A stretch of 24,614 nucleotides of DNA from Rubrobacter_F sp035642415 (GCA_035642415.1 DASQSI010000026.1:1-24614); one strand, 5' to 3'. Positions 15,799-23,701 are shown, numbered from the stretch's first letter. A program made the numbers and translations. Notes: generated by a model not told the origin, from the sequence alone.

Positions 15799-16137
15799 CC
15801 ATCTCCTCACTTTTCCCGATCCTATCTTGCTTCAGCATACTCTAACCTGTGCGGGAAACGCGTGGGGAGATTCTGCCTCCCTCGTGCCCAGAGAGACGCC
15901 CGGTATGCTGTACGTGAAGCTGCAGGCTGCGCTAAACTGGACGTGCCATCTGCTTCGGGCAGATCGCAGGGGACTTAAAAGGCAGGAGCTCATCGCAGCT
16001 GGATCACCGTTGATCAGCTCCCAACGTATGCTCCATGCAGCGCGTACGGTTAGTACGCAAAGCGGGCGCTCCGACAACATGTATCGTGCCGTTTAGGGGA
16101 AATGTCGGAAACGGCACTGGGAGATAAGGAGGAGTTT
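15799..16137. promoter_or_regulatory. Divergent control region between the hyi-glc operon and the FAD/Fe-S dehydrogenase
   Basis: This ~339-base region separates two divergent units and should hold both promoters. Two dyads are visible. AGCTGgATCA-CCGT-TGATCAGCT (15997-16019) is a near-perfect inverted repeat with a 4-base spacer. GCTTCAGCATAC (15829-15840) is matched in inverted orientation by GTATGCTG-TACG-TGAAGC (15903-15920). These fit regulator binding sites in principle, but no regulator gene is in the window and I could not identify firm -35/-10 boxes. Confidence 0.5.
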
Positions 16138-19100
16138 ATGAGGAGCGCGATCAGGAACGAGGGAAGCTCCCCCAACGGGGCGGGTTCCCAGGATCTCGAT
16201 GCTCAAGCGCTGGAGGACAAACTCCGTGAGGATGGAGTCCGCGGCGAGGTACGTTTCGACCGCGGCAGCCGGGCGCTTTACGCCACGGATTACTCGATCT
16301 ACCGGCAGGTCCCGATCGGGGTCGTCATACCTAAGGACAACGAAGACGTCGTGAAGACCGTCGCCGCCTGCCACCAACACGGGACGCCGATTCTCTCTCG
16401 CGGCTGCGGCACCAGTCCGAACGGACAATGCTGCAACGTCGCGGTCATCATGGACTTCTCGAAGTACATGCGCGAGATCGTCGAGCTCGACCCCGAGAAA
16501 AAGCGAGCACGCGTGCAGCCGGGCGTCATCTGCGATCAGCTGCGCGACGCCGCCGAGGAGTATGACCTGACCTTCGGGCCTGACCCTGCCACGCATGCCT
16601 TCTGCACTTTGGGAGGCATGATCGGCAACAACTCCTGCGGCAACCACTCGGTGATGGCGGGCCAGACCGTGAACAACGTCGAGGAGCTCGAAATACTGCT
16701 CTACGACGGCACACGGATGCGGGTCGGCCCGACCAGCGACGAAGAGCTCGAACAGATCATCCAGAAGGGCGGTCGACCGGGCGAGATCTATCGTAAGCTA
16801 AGAGACCTGCGCGACAGGTACGCTAATCTCATTCGGGAGCGCTATCCGCAGATCCCCCGACGCTGCTCGGGCTACAATCTGGATCAGCTGCTGCCGGAGA
16901 ACGGCTTCAACGTCGCACGTGCCCTAGTCGGCACAGAGAGTACCTGTGTCACCATCCTCGAAGCTACCGCACGGCTCGTGGATAGCCCCCAGTTCCGCCG
17001 GACCCTAGTGTTCGGCTACGAGGACCGCTTCGACGCCGGCGACCACGCCAAAGAGATCATGAAACATGGCCCCATCGCCTTAGAAGGCTTCGACCATACG
17101 CTAACAGACAACATGGAGACGAAGTTCGCCTTCGCTACCGACCGGAAGGCGTTGCCGGAAGGCCGGGCTTGGCTCCTCGTCGAGTTCGGTGGCGATTCCG
17201 AAGAAGAAGTCTTGGATCTCGCGCGTGCGGCGAAGGAGGCGCTGGAGTCGGACGGAAAGCCTATAAGCGCGCAGCTCTGCGATCCCGGAGAAGAGCAATC
17301 GGTTTGGGCAGTCCGCACGGCCGGGGTGGACTACAGCAACGTACCCGGAGCGATGGAGACCGAGGGTACTTGGGAGGACGCGGCGGTACCCCCGGAGGTG
17401 CTCGGGGACTACCTGCGCGACTTCGAGAAGCTGCTGAACAAGTACGGCTATTACTGCGTCTACTACGGGCACTTCGGCCAGGGCTGTGTCCACACTCGCA
17501 TCACCTTCGACCTAAAGACGGCCAAGGGCCTCAAATCCTTCCGCTCGTTTTTGTATGAGGCAGCGGCGCTGGTGGTCGGCTACGGTGGTTCGATCGCTGG
17601 TGAGTATGGTGAGGGCCAGCGGGCAGAGCTCTTGCCCATAATGTTCGGCGAGGAACTCGTTGAGGCCTTCCGCGAGTTCAAAGCGATCTGGGACCCGGAA
17701 GGAAAGATGAACCCTGGCAAGGTCGTCGACCCTTACCCGCTGGACACGAACCTGCGCACCGGCACCAATTACAACCCACCGCAAGTGAAGACACACTTTA
17801 AGTTTCCCGAAGACAGGCACAGCTTCGTCGTGGCGACCGAGCGCTGCTTCGGGATCGGGAGGTGTCGCAAGGGAAGCGGCACGATGTGCCCGAGTTACAT
17901 GGTCACCCGTGAGGAGATGCACACCACTCGCGGACGGGCCAACCTACTATTCGAAATGCTGCAGGGAGAGGCCATAATCGACGGCTGGCGCGATGAGCAT
18001 GTCAAGGAGTCGTTGGATCTCTGCCTGGCGTGCAAGGGCTGCAAGGGCGAGTGCCCGGTGCAGACAGACATCGCTACCTATAAGGCTGAGTTCCTCTCGC
18101 ATTACTATGAGGGGCGACTTAGGCCGGCAAACGCCTATGCTTTGGGTCTCATCCACTGGTGGGCTCGGCTCGCCTCGCGTATGCCGAGCATAGCGAACCT
18201 CTTCACCCATACACCGCTTTTGAGCGATGCGATGAAGGCTGCAGCCGGCGTAGCGCCCGAGCGCCAGCTTCCGTCCTTTGCGCCGAAGACGTTTAAGCAG
18301 TGGTTCCATGAACGGGAACCGCGGAACCTAAACAAGCCGCCCGTGATCCTGTGGCCAGACACCTTCAACAACCACTTCCATCCACAGACCGCCGCGGCCG
18401 CGGTCGAGGTTCTCGAAGACGCGGGCTTCCGGGTCGAGGTGCCACAGCAGTCCCTGTGCTGTGGACGCCCACTCTACGACTTCGGTATGCTGAACCTCGC
18501 CAAGCGCCAGATCGGGCAGATACTCGACGCGCTGCGTCGGTATATCCGAGAGGGTGTGCCGATAGTGGGCCTCGAACCAAGTTGCGTGGCGGTTTTTCGC
18601 GACGAGCTGACGAACCTCTTCCCCAACGATGAAGACGCGAGGCGACTCACCAAACAGGTGTACATCTTGAGTGAACTCCTCGAAAAGGAGAATTACGAGC
18701 CCCCTAAGCTTGAACGCAAGGCGGTCGTACACGGGCACTGCCACCACAAGGCGATCATGGGGATGAACGACGAGGAGAAAGTGCTCACGAAGCTCGGCCT
18801 CGACTTCGAGGTGCTCGATTCCGGCTGCTGCGGAATGGCGGGATCCTGGGGCTACGAGAAGGGTGACCACTATGAGGTGTCCATAAAGGCCGGCGAGCGG
18901 GTCCTGCTACCGGCCGTGCGAAACGCCAAAAAGGACGCCCTGATAGTCACCGATGGCTTTTCCTGCCGGTCACAGATAGCAGAGACTACCGATCGCCGCG
19001 CCCTGCATCTGGCACAGGTAATACACATGGCCCTGCGCAACGATGGTGGCCCGCCGGAGGACTATCCCGAATCCAGGTATTTCGAGGAGAAGCCATCGCA

Positions 19101-19188
19101 GCCCAGCCTGCGAAGTGCGGTGCTACTGGGGGCCGGGCTGGCCGGCGGGGTCTTAGCCCGGGGGCTGATGAGAAAGGCAATGCGGTAA
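16138..19188 (+). CDS. FAD-binding / Fe-S D-2-hydroxyacid dehydrogenase (YdiJ-like, D-2-hydroxyglutarate or D-lactate type)
   Basis: A 1016-residue fusion of a GlcD-like flavoprotein and a GlcF-like Fe-S protein. In order: the FAD PP-loop RGCGTSPNGQCCN (about 88-100), the GGMIGNNSCGNHSVMAG segment, and the C-terminal oxidase region with YYGHFGQGCVHTRI and GGSIAGEYGEGQ. Then come two 4Fe-4S motifs, one starting C570 (CFGIGRCRK...CP) and one CLACKGCKGECP at C629. Two Cys-rich domains follow, with CCGRPLYDFG at 774 and CCGMAGSWGYE at 897. The last ~25 residues are a Gly/Ala/Leu-rich helix ending in basic residues, a possible membrane contact. ATG 16138 was chosen for its ideal AAGGAGG spacing; ATG 16102 (12 residues longer, with AGGGGAA) is an alternative. 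E. coli YdiJ oxidises D-2-hydroxyglutarate; the substrate here is open. Confidence 0.9.
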   Translation: MRSAIRNEGSSPNGAGSQDLDAQALEDKLREDGVRGEVRFDRGSRALYATDYSIYRQVPIGVVIPKDNEDVVKTVAACHQHGTPILSRGCGTSPNGQCCNVAVIMDFSKYMREIVELDPEKKRARVQPGVICDQLRDAAEEYDLTFGPDPATHAFCTLGGMIGNNSCGNHSVMAGQTVNNVEELEILLYDGTRMRVGPTSDEELEQIIQKGGRPGEIYRKLRDLRDRYANLIRERYPQIPRRCSGYNLDQLLPENGFNVARALVGTESTCVTILEATARLVDSPQFRRTLVFGYEDRFDAGDHAKEIMKHGPIALEGFDHTLTDNMETKFAFATDRKALPEGRAWLLVEFGGDSEEEVLDLARAAKEALESDGKPISAQLCDPGEEQSVWAVRTAGVDYSNVPGAMETEGTWEDAAVPPEVLGDYLRDFEKLLNKYGYYCVYYGHFGQGCVHTRITFDLKTAKGLKSFRSFLYEAAALVVGYGGSIAGEYGEGQRAELLPIMFGEELVEAFREFKAIWDPEGKMNPGKVVDPYPLDTNLRTGTNYNPPQVKTHFKFPEDRHSFVVATERCFGIGRCRKGSGTMCPSYMVTREEMHTTRGRANLLFEMLQGEAIIDGWRDEHVKESLDLCLACKGCKGECPVQTDIATYKAEFLSHYYEGRLRPANAYALGLIHWWARLASRMPSIANLFTHTPLLSDAMKAAAGVAPERQLPSFAPKTFKQWFHEREPRNLNKPPVILWPDTFNNHFHPQTAAAAVEVLEDAGFRVEVPQQSLCCGRPLYDFGMLNLAKRQIGQILDALRRYIREGVPIVGLEPSCVAVFRDELTNLFPNDEDARRLTKQVYILSELLEKENYEPPKLERKAVVHGHCHHKAIMGMNDEEKVLTKLGLDFEVLDSGCCGMAGSWGYEKGDHYEVSIKAGERVLLPAVRNAKKDALIVTDGFSCRSQIAETTDRRALHLAQVIHMALRNDGGPPEDYPESRYFEEKPSQPSLRSAVLLGAGLAGGVLARGLMRKAMR

Positions 19189-19832
19189 ACCCAACCCCTC
19201 AAGGAGGGAGCAGTGTGCGCCACGCCCGCAAGGTGGCACCTTTATTAGCAGCCGTTGTGCGGTGCAGGGTATAAGCAGATAGGCCACCCCAATGAAGACG
19301 GCCTAGAAAGATCGTCAGCAGGAGGATGTGTACAAGCCATAAAAACTGATAGGTCCTCTTACGCTTACGCTCGGGAGAACGAGGGCGCTTACTGAGGAGC
19401 AATGGCAACGCCTCGAGTCCCTGCTACCACCTTCAGGATCGGGGACATCCAAAAGATAATCGCAAGACGCTGAACGGCGTCCTTTACCTACTGCCCCCGG
19501 ATGCCGCTGGGAGGACGTCCCTAAAGAGTACAGCTTCCCTTCGATCTGCTGGCGGAGGCTTAACAGTTGTTTGTTTAATGGACATAGAGGTAGAGTCCTT
19601 TTCCTGGGAACACCGCTCAAGCAGCTCTTTTGGGGGCGGCTTGTCGGTAAACGCTACCCAGTAGTAGTGCCACAGCGTTATGCAACGGGCCACAGCCGCT
19701 AGCTTACTTATAACAAACTACCGTTATGGGTAGCGAAGTTGCACCGGTTCCCTGATGATGGCATCCTGAAGTCGCCAACCGTCGCTAGGTTGTGCGCCGG
19801 GGTAGTTATGGGGACTTGATGAGGAGGTCTTG
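19189..19832. other. Intergenic region with insertion-sequence debris
   Basis: About 640 bases with no intact gene. They contain a decayed transposase fragment (19385-19566, listed) and two minus-strand open stretches. The first (19199-19408) includes a hydrophobic segment, YQFLWLVHILLLTIFLGRLH. The second begins near 19693 (RCITLWHYYWVAFTDKPPP). Neither can be assigned. The promoter and ribosome binding site of the permease must lie at the right end. Confidence 0.6.
19385..19566 (+). pseudogene. IS5-family (DUF4096-type) transposase N-terminal remnant
   Basis: Three short pieces in two frames match the start of an IS5-family transposase. LTEEQWQRLESLLPPSGSG (frame from 19385) is followed by a frameshift to DNRKTLNGVLYLL (frame from 19455). 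The frame then returns for GCRWEDVPKEYSFPSICWRR (from 19499). The order is as in intact proteins (LTDEQW...LNGVLY...CRWEDVP...CWRRL), but in-frame stops and small indels show decay, and the rest of the element is gone. The catalytic DDE part is absent and no terminal inverted repeat was found beside it. Confidence 0.75.
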
Positions 19833-21524
19833 ATGCCGTCGTTTGAGCAAGTTTACGAGCCAGTTGCGGGCAGTCTAGTGCTCTCGACGCTGGTGGCAGT
19901 AATCCCCATAGCTGTATTGTTCATACTGCTGGCGGTCGTGCGAATGGCGGCGCACTGGGCGTCCCTAGCGTCCCTGGCGGTGGCCCTCGTCATCGCAGTG
20001 GCCGTGTACGGGATGCCGGTAGGCCTGGCGGCGAATTCGACGCTCATGGGTATCGCGTTCGGGCTCTTCCCCATCGTGTGGATAGTGATAAACGCCATCT
20101 TTATCTACAACGTTATCGTCGAAACTGGCCAGTTCGACGTTGTACGAAGTTCGCTGGCGACCCTGAGCAATGACCGGCGCATTCAGGCCGTGCTCATCGC
20201 TTTCGTCTTGGGGGCGCTCCTGGAGGCGACGGCGGGATTCGGGACCCCGGTTGCCATAAGTGCCGCCATCATGGCGGGCTTGGGTTTTGAGGCGCTATAC
20301 GCAGCGGCTTTGGCGCTTCTGGCGAACACAGCCCCAGTCGCGTTCGGAGGTTTCGGCATCCCCATAATCACGGCGGGCTCCGTAGCGGCGTTGAACCCTA
20401 TGGAGATCTCGCAGATGGTGGGACGCCAGACGCCGTTTCTCGCGCTCATCATCCCTGGTTTCCTGGTCACGGTTATGGCCGGGTGGCGCAAGATGCTGGA
20501 GGTGTGGCCACTCATCCTGGTGAGCGGCATAGTGTTCGCCGGAACGCAGTTTCTGGTCTCGAACCTTATAGGTCCGGCTCTCGCGGACCTTTTGGCAGCG
20601 ATCATTACGGTAGCGGCGGTCGTGGCCCTGCTCGCGTTCTGGCAGCCGAGCGAGGAATGGCACTTCCCCAACGAGCCTCCGGCGGAGGAAAGGGAGCAGT
20701 ACGCTCGCCCCTCCTTTGGAGCCACGCTGTACGCCTGGTCGCCATTTGTCATTCTGGTCGTGGTGCTCCTCCTCTCGCAGGTAGATTTTAGCTTCCTTCC
20801 GATCAAGAGCTTCATAAAGGATACCCAGTTTGCGGTGAACTTTTCCTCAGCGCAGCTCAACGAGCAGGGCAATCCAGCTGTGCCCTGGCCGGGGTTGAAC
20901 GGGCAAGTTACTCGCCAACCTCCAGTGGTAGGCCAAGCAGGCCCATACCCCGCCATGTACCAGACTGACTGGTTCTCCGCAGCCGGGACCCTCATCCTCA
21001 TTGCGGACATCATCGCGCTCGTCGTGCTGCGGGTCGGACCAGGCTGGGCTCTAAGGATCTATGGGCAGACGCTGAACCAGCTCAAGTGGGCTATCCTGAC
21101 GATAGCAGCCATCCTGGGTCTGGCGTTCTTGTTCAACTACTCGGGCCTAACCTACACTTTGGGTCTGGCGTTCGCCGCCACTGCTTTTCTCTTCCCATTC
21201 TTCAGCCCGTTTATCGGGTGGCTCGGGGTGGCGCTGACGGGGTCTGACACCTCCTCCAACGCCCTCTTTGCCAACCTGCAAAAGACCACTGCTAACCAGC
21301 TGAGCTTGAGCCCAGCTCTAGCAGTCGGGTCCAACTCCTCGGGCGGTGTCTTGGGGAAGATGATCAGCCCACAGAACCTTGCCGTCGGCACGAGCTCAAC
21401 GGGACTCCAAGGTAAGGAGGGCGACCTCTTCCGACTGGTGTTGCCCTGGTCCATCGGGCTTACAGTCGTCATGGCCATACTGGTGATCCTTCAGGCCTAT
21501 GTGTTGACATTTATGATCCCATAG
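19833..21524 (+). CDS. L-lactate/glycolate permease (LctP family)
   Basis: A 563-residue polytopic membrane transporter of the lactate permease family (LldP/GlcA/LctP), with about 13-14 hydrophobic segments. Typical segments are LLEATAGFGTPVAISAAIMA and NTAPVAFGGFGIPIITAG in the first half and GVALTGSDTSSNALFANLQ near the end, then GVLGKMISPQNLAVGTSS. Members import L-/D-lactate or glycolate with protons. The ATG at 19833 follows GAGGAGGTCTTG with good spacing; a TTG at 19830 is also in frame but too close. It is on the same strand as the FAD/Fe-S dehydrogenase but separated from it by the IS debris, so it is probably transcribed on its own. Glycolate uptake is plausible given the nearby glc operon, but not provable from sequence. 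Confidence 0.93.
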   Translation: MPSFEQVYEPVAGSLVLSTLVAVIPIAVLFILLAVVRMAAHWASLASLAVALVIAVAVYGMPVGLAANSTLMGIAFGLFPIVWIVINAIFIYNVIVETGQFDVVRSSLATLSNDRRIQAVLIAFVLGALLEATAGFGTPVAISAAIMAGLGFEALYAAALALLANTAPVAFGGFGIPIITAGSVAALNPMEISQMVGRQTPFLALIIPGFLVTVMAGWRKMLEVWPLILVSGIVFAGTQFLVSNLIGPALADLLAAIITVAAVVALLAFWQPSEEWHFPNEPPAEEREQYARPSFGATLYAWSPFVILVVVLLLSQVDFSFLPIKSFIKDTQFAVNFSSAQLNEQGNPAVPWPGLNGQVTRQPPVVGQAGPYPAMYQTDWFSAAGTLILIADIIALVVLRVGPGWALRIYGQTLNQLKWAILTIAAILGLAFLFNYSGLTYTLGLAFAATAFLFPFFSPFIGWLGVALTGSDTSSNALFANLQKTTANQLSLSPALAVGSNSSGGVLGKMISPQNLAVGTSSTGLQGKEGDLFRLVLPWSIGLTVVMAILVILQAYVLTFMIP

Positions 21525-21764
21525 TTAACCGAGTTGCTCCTTACAAGCACTTAGTAGAGAAGGCCTAAGGTGCAGCTATTCAGCCCATGAAACTTACGTC
21601 AGGATCTTGAAGGAAAACTCTCTGATCTCCAAGACTTTGTTTCCATAACGTACATTTCTATAGCACTTATGAAACCAAGGAAGAAGTCGAGGAAAGCCCT
21701 AGGGAATACTTAAGGGCATCATAAGAGAATCCGTAGAGAGAAGCCGCGGGAAAGCGTAGCTTCC

Positions 21765-21799
21765 CTAGGACCCAGCCCGTAACAGGTTGGGGGTCCTAG
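21765..21799. terminator. Hairpin between convergent units, possible terminator
   Basis: CTAGGACCC (21765-21773) pairs with GGGTCCTAG (21791-21799), a 9-bp perfect stem with a 17-base loop. It lies between the permease and the minus-strand DUF2267 remnant, where a bidirectional terminator is expected, but neither side has a clear T-run. Confidence 0.4.
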
Positions 21800-21822
21800 A
21801 GCAGAGGTACTCCCACCCAGAA

Positions 21823-22108
21823 CTACGCGCCGTATTGAAATAGAGAGGCAAACTCCTGTGGCAGCTGTGCACGTATATCGTCTAGCTGTCCACCAGTGAC
21901 AGCCTCCCTAAGCACCGTTATGACCGCCGATGCATGGTCGCGCGCTGCGTCGGTGTTCACTCCCTCGCGTTCGCCAACCCGCCGGAGGAATTCTTCAAAC
22001 GAAAAGCGTTCTGCTTCTTCTCCAGAACGTTGTATAGGTTCCTTCAGCTTCTCTGGTAGCTGGGCGGCGCGATCGGAGGAGAAACCGCGCCGCCTCGCCC
22101 AACCTTAT
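21823..22108 (-). pseudogene. DUF2267 protein, N-terminally truncated
   Basis: The minus strand reads RAAQLPEKLKEPIQRSGEEA, then RFSFEEFLRRVGEREGVNTD, then HASAVITVLREAVTGGQLDD and IRAQLPQEFASLFQYGA before TAG. This is the second half of a DUF2267 protein (AAQLPxxLKEPL...FLxRVAxRExV...AVLxVLREAVTGGExDDVRAQLPxEF). Intact members have about 130 residues with a first repeat upstream. Here the frame opens after a TAA near 22109, without a start codon or ribosome binding site, and the first repeat is missing. The function of the family is unknown. Confidence 0.8.
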
Positions 22109-22293
22109 TTTGTGGACCTGGCTTTGGGGATGCAAAGGGTATTTTCTTTGTCACCAAAATATTGGGGAAGTTTCGCTCTAGTCACCCTCGATACTGGCGG
22201 GCGTAAATTCATAATTTTTTCATCTATATTTCATGCAACCTTAACCCATCTTTAATCACCGGCGTATATGATAAGGTTATCAACTTCTTCAGC

Positions 22294-22324
22294 GGGCCGG
22301 GTCCTTAATGAGGGGCTCCGGCCC
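22294..22324 (+). terminator. GC-rich hairpin followed by T-rich stretch
   Basis: GGGCCGG (22294-22300) pairs with CCGGCCC (22318-22324), with a 17-base loop, followed by TCTCTTCTGGTTCT. It resembles a terminator, but no intact plus-strand gene ends just upstream; it may belong to a lost gene. Confidence 0.4.
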
Positions 22325-22398
22325 TCTCTTCTGGTTCTAGGGCGTGTCTGATGAATAGGAGACTTTGAGTGATGTAGACACCGCGCGAGGTAGTCTAA

Positions 22399-22785
22399 GA
22401 TTGGGCTGCCGCGTATAATCGGTGGGATGCCCCTGCGGCGGCGAAGTTGTACCACGAGAACGCGACGCACTTCCAAGTAGCCTTGGGTAGCCCGACCATC
22501 GGTCGGCAGGCGATGTTGGAAGACTTGCTCTCCTTCTTCCCCGTCTTCCCCGACAACTTCACCCGTATCAAAAACCTCTTCGAGGACGGGGAGTGGGCCC
22601 TCTCGGAGTGGTTTGGAGGCGGCACTTGGCAGGGTAAGTTCGCCGAGATGGCCCCCAACGGCAGGTCATTCGCGTTGCGTGGATGCGGCCTCTTCCACGT
22701 CACCGAGGGCAAGATCCGCTTCCAACGTGGGTATTTCTATAAGGCAACCTGGTTTGGCCAACTACTAGGCATCCTACTCGCTTAA
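22399..22785 (+). pseudogene. SnoaL-like (NTF2-fold) protein, probably N-terminally truncated
   Basis: The frame from 22399 reads DWAAAYNRWDAPAAAKLYHE, then NATHFQVALGSPTIGRQAML, EDLLSFFPVFPDNFTRIKNL, FEDGEWALSEWFGGGTWQGK and a conserved C-terminus ending in KATWFGQLLGILLA. This is a SnoaL-like polyketide-cyclase/NTF2-fold protein, and intact relatives start about 10 residues before this point. A TAA lies directly upstream (22396-22398) and the first possible start in frame is TTG 22447. That start has no ribosome binding site and would remove the first helix. If translated from TTG it would be 112 residues. I favour a gene that lost its 5' end. Members act as small hydrolases, isomerases or unknown. 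Confidence 0.7.
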
Positions 22786-23036
22786 GAAAGGTCTGCTCAC
22801 ATCACCAGGCACGCTCTAGTTGCTCGCCGGTAAAAACGAAGCGTCGAGACCGATAAGCCGCTATCCACTCTTTCCGGGCGGGTGATAGTAGGGCAAGAAT
22901 GTCCTCAGTAATGAGCGGAGGAAAAAGGCCCAAAGTGTGTAGTCGGATTGCACCCTAAGATGTATGTCGCCGCTGCCGGAGCGTGCGAGCATTTAGACGC
23001 TAGTCTCTAGAGCAGTGACGCGGAAGAGGTTATAGG
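22786..23036. other. Intergenic, one short minus-strand open stretch
   Basis: No supported gene. The minus strand is open from 22954 to 22802 and reads MGLFPPLITEDILALLSPAR then KEWIAAYRSRRFVFTGEQLE from TTG 22933. It looks protein-like but short, has no ribosome binding site, and matches no family I recognise; it may be another remnant. Confidence 0.4.
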
Positions 23037-23234
23037 GTGGGGTCTTGTTCGGAGCCGGTGCGCTTCGTTCCTTGTTCGAAGAGCCTCGTCCTTGAGCGTA
23101 AATGCGGGGAGAGGTTGCTCCTTCTTGGTGTCCAAGAAGATTGGCATCGGGAAGGACGCACCACATTCGCATTCGAATGTGGAAAGAAGCTTACACTTAG
23201 CGATCGGGTCGAAGAAGGAGCCCTCACCAGGTAG
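23037..23234 (+). CDS. Small protein with two Cys-Gly knuckles (hypothetical)
   Basis: A possible 65-residue protein. The conserved-looking part is LERKCGERLLLLGVQEDW followed by EGRTTFAFECGKKLTLSDRV, with two CG motifs (C23, C48) separated by 24 residues. This recalls small zinc-ribbon-like or half-ribbon proteins, although only one Cys remains in each knuckle. The start is uncertain: GTG 23037 has GAGG about nine bases upstream, while the first ~17 residues look unrelated to the rest, so a TTG near 23092 could be the true start. A 7-bp hairpin spans its stop codon. The function is unknown. Confidence 0.45.
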   Translation: MGSCSEPVRFVPCSKSLVLERKCGERLLLLGVQEDWHREGRTTFAFECGKKLTLSDRVEEGALTR

Positions 23235-23248
23235 CTAATCCGCTACCT
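23229..23248 (+). terminator. Short hairpin at the stop codon of the Cys-Gly gene
   Basis: AGGTAGC (23229-23235) pairs with GCTACCT (23242-23248) around a 6-base loop, overlapping the TAG stop. There is no T-run, so termination is only a possibility. Confidence 0.3.
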
Positions 23249-23284
23249 CAGGAGCTCGGCCCTCGACCAAGAGCGGCGCTGCTT

Positions 23285-23512
23285 TTAAGCTCCCGAACGA
23301 CCTTGTGCTACTTGGCGAACGATCACCGAAGCGAGTATGGCCGAAGCCGCCGTCGTTCCTGCTCTTAGTACCGCCCTCAACACGTCGTCTTTAATTCCCC
23401 TCTGTTCAGGCACAAGATCTTCTATGAACCGCTCGGTTACCAGGCGGCTCAGAACGATACCTATTCCCGCTGCCAAAAGGCTTTCCAACCGCTGCTGTGT
23501 TTGCTCGTTCAC
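23285..23512 (-). CDS. Small hypothetical membrane-associated protein, 75 residues
   Basis: A 75-residue protein beginning MNEQTQQRLESLLAAGIGIV from GTG 23512; AGAAGGAG lies about 11 bases upstream, slightly long but acceptable. The first hydrophobic stretch (LLAAGIGIVLSRLV) is followed by a charged region ERFIEDLVPEQRGIKDDVL. A second hydrophobic stretch, TAASAILASVIVRQVA, precedes a short polar tail. Two short amphipathic or transmembrane helices are therefore likely. The composition and codon usage look genuine. No family is assigned and the neighbours give no hint of function. Confidence 0.65.
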   Translation of the reverse strand: MNEQTQQRLESLLAAGIGIVLSRLVTERFIEDLVPEQRGIKDDVLRAVLRAGTTAASAILASVIVRQVAQGRSGA

Positions 23513-23701
23513 GTTCTCAAACGCTCCTTCTCATTGTTTTATCAACTTAGCCGCTTTATCCCTAGGAGGAGAAAACCTGAAACCAAGCGGGGCTTGGCTG
23601 ATGCGGAGCGCAACAACCCCTCAAGGTGACAAACGTTCGGGATAAGGCCCACGCTGGATCCCCATTCTTCGGTCAGCCGGGCGCAGAAGCGCAACGCTGG
23701 G

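Larger units (their letters stand above)
21525..22446. other. Gene-poor region with decayed genes
   Basis: About 920 bases holding a hairpin at 21765-21799, a truncated DUF2267 gene (21823-22108) and a hairpin at 22294-22324. A short plus-strand frame at about 21650-21724 (YSTYETKEEVEESPREYLRA) loosely resembles the end of an IS3-type transposase. AT content is higher around 22200-22280 than in the coding parts. Nothing intact is seen. Confidence 0.6.

Noticed and set aside
20183..21013. 276-codon minus-strand open frame opposite the permease
   Set aside because: Antisense of a membrane protein gene; polar, repetitive translation without homology.
21896..22255. 119-codon plus-strand open frame
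   Set aside because: It is the antisense of the DUF2267 remnant, which has recognisable family sequence on the minus strand.
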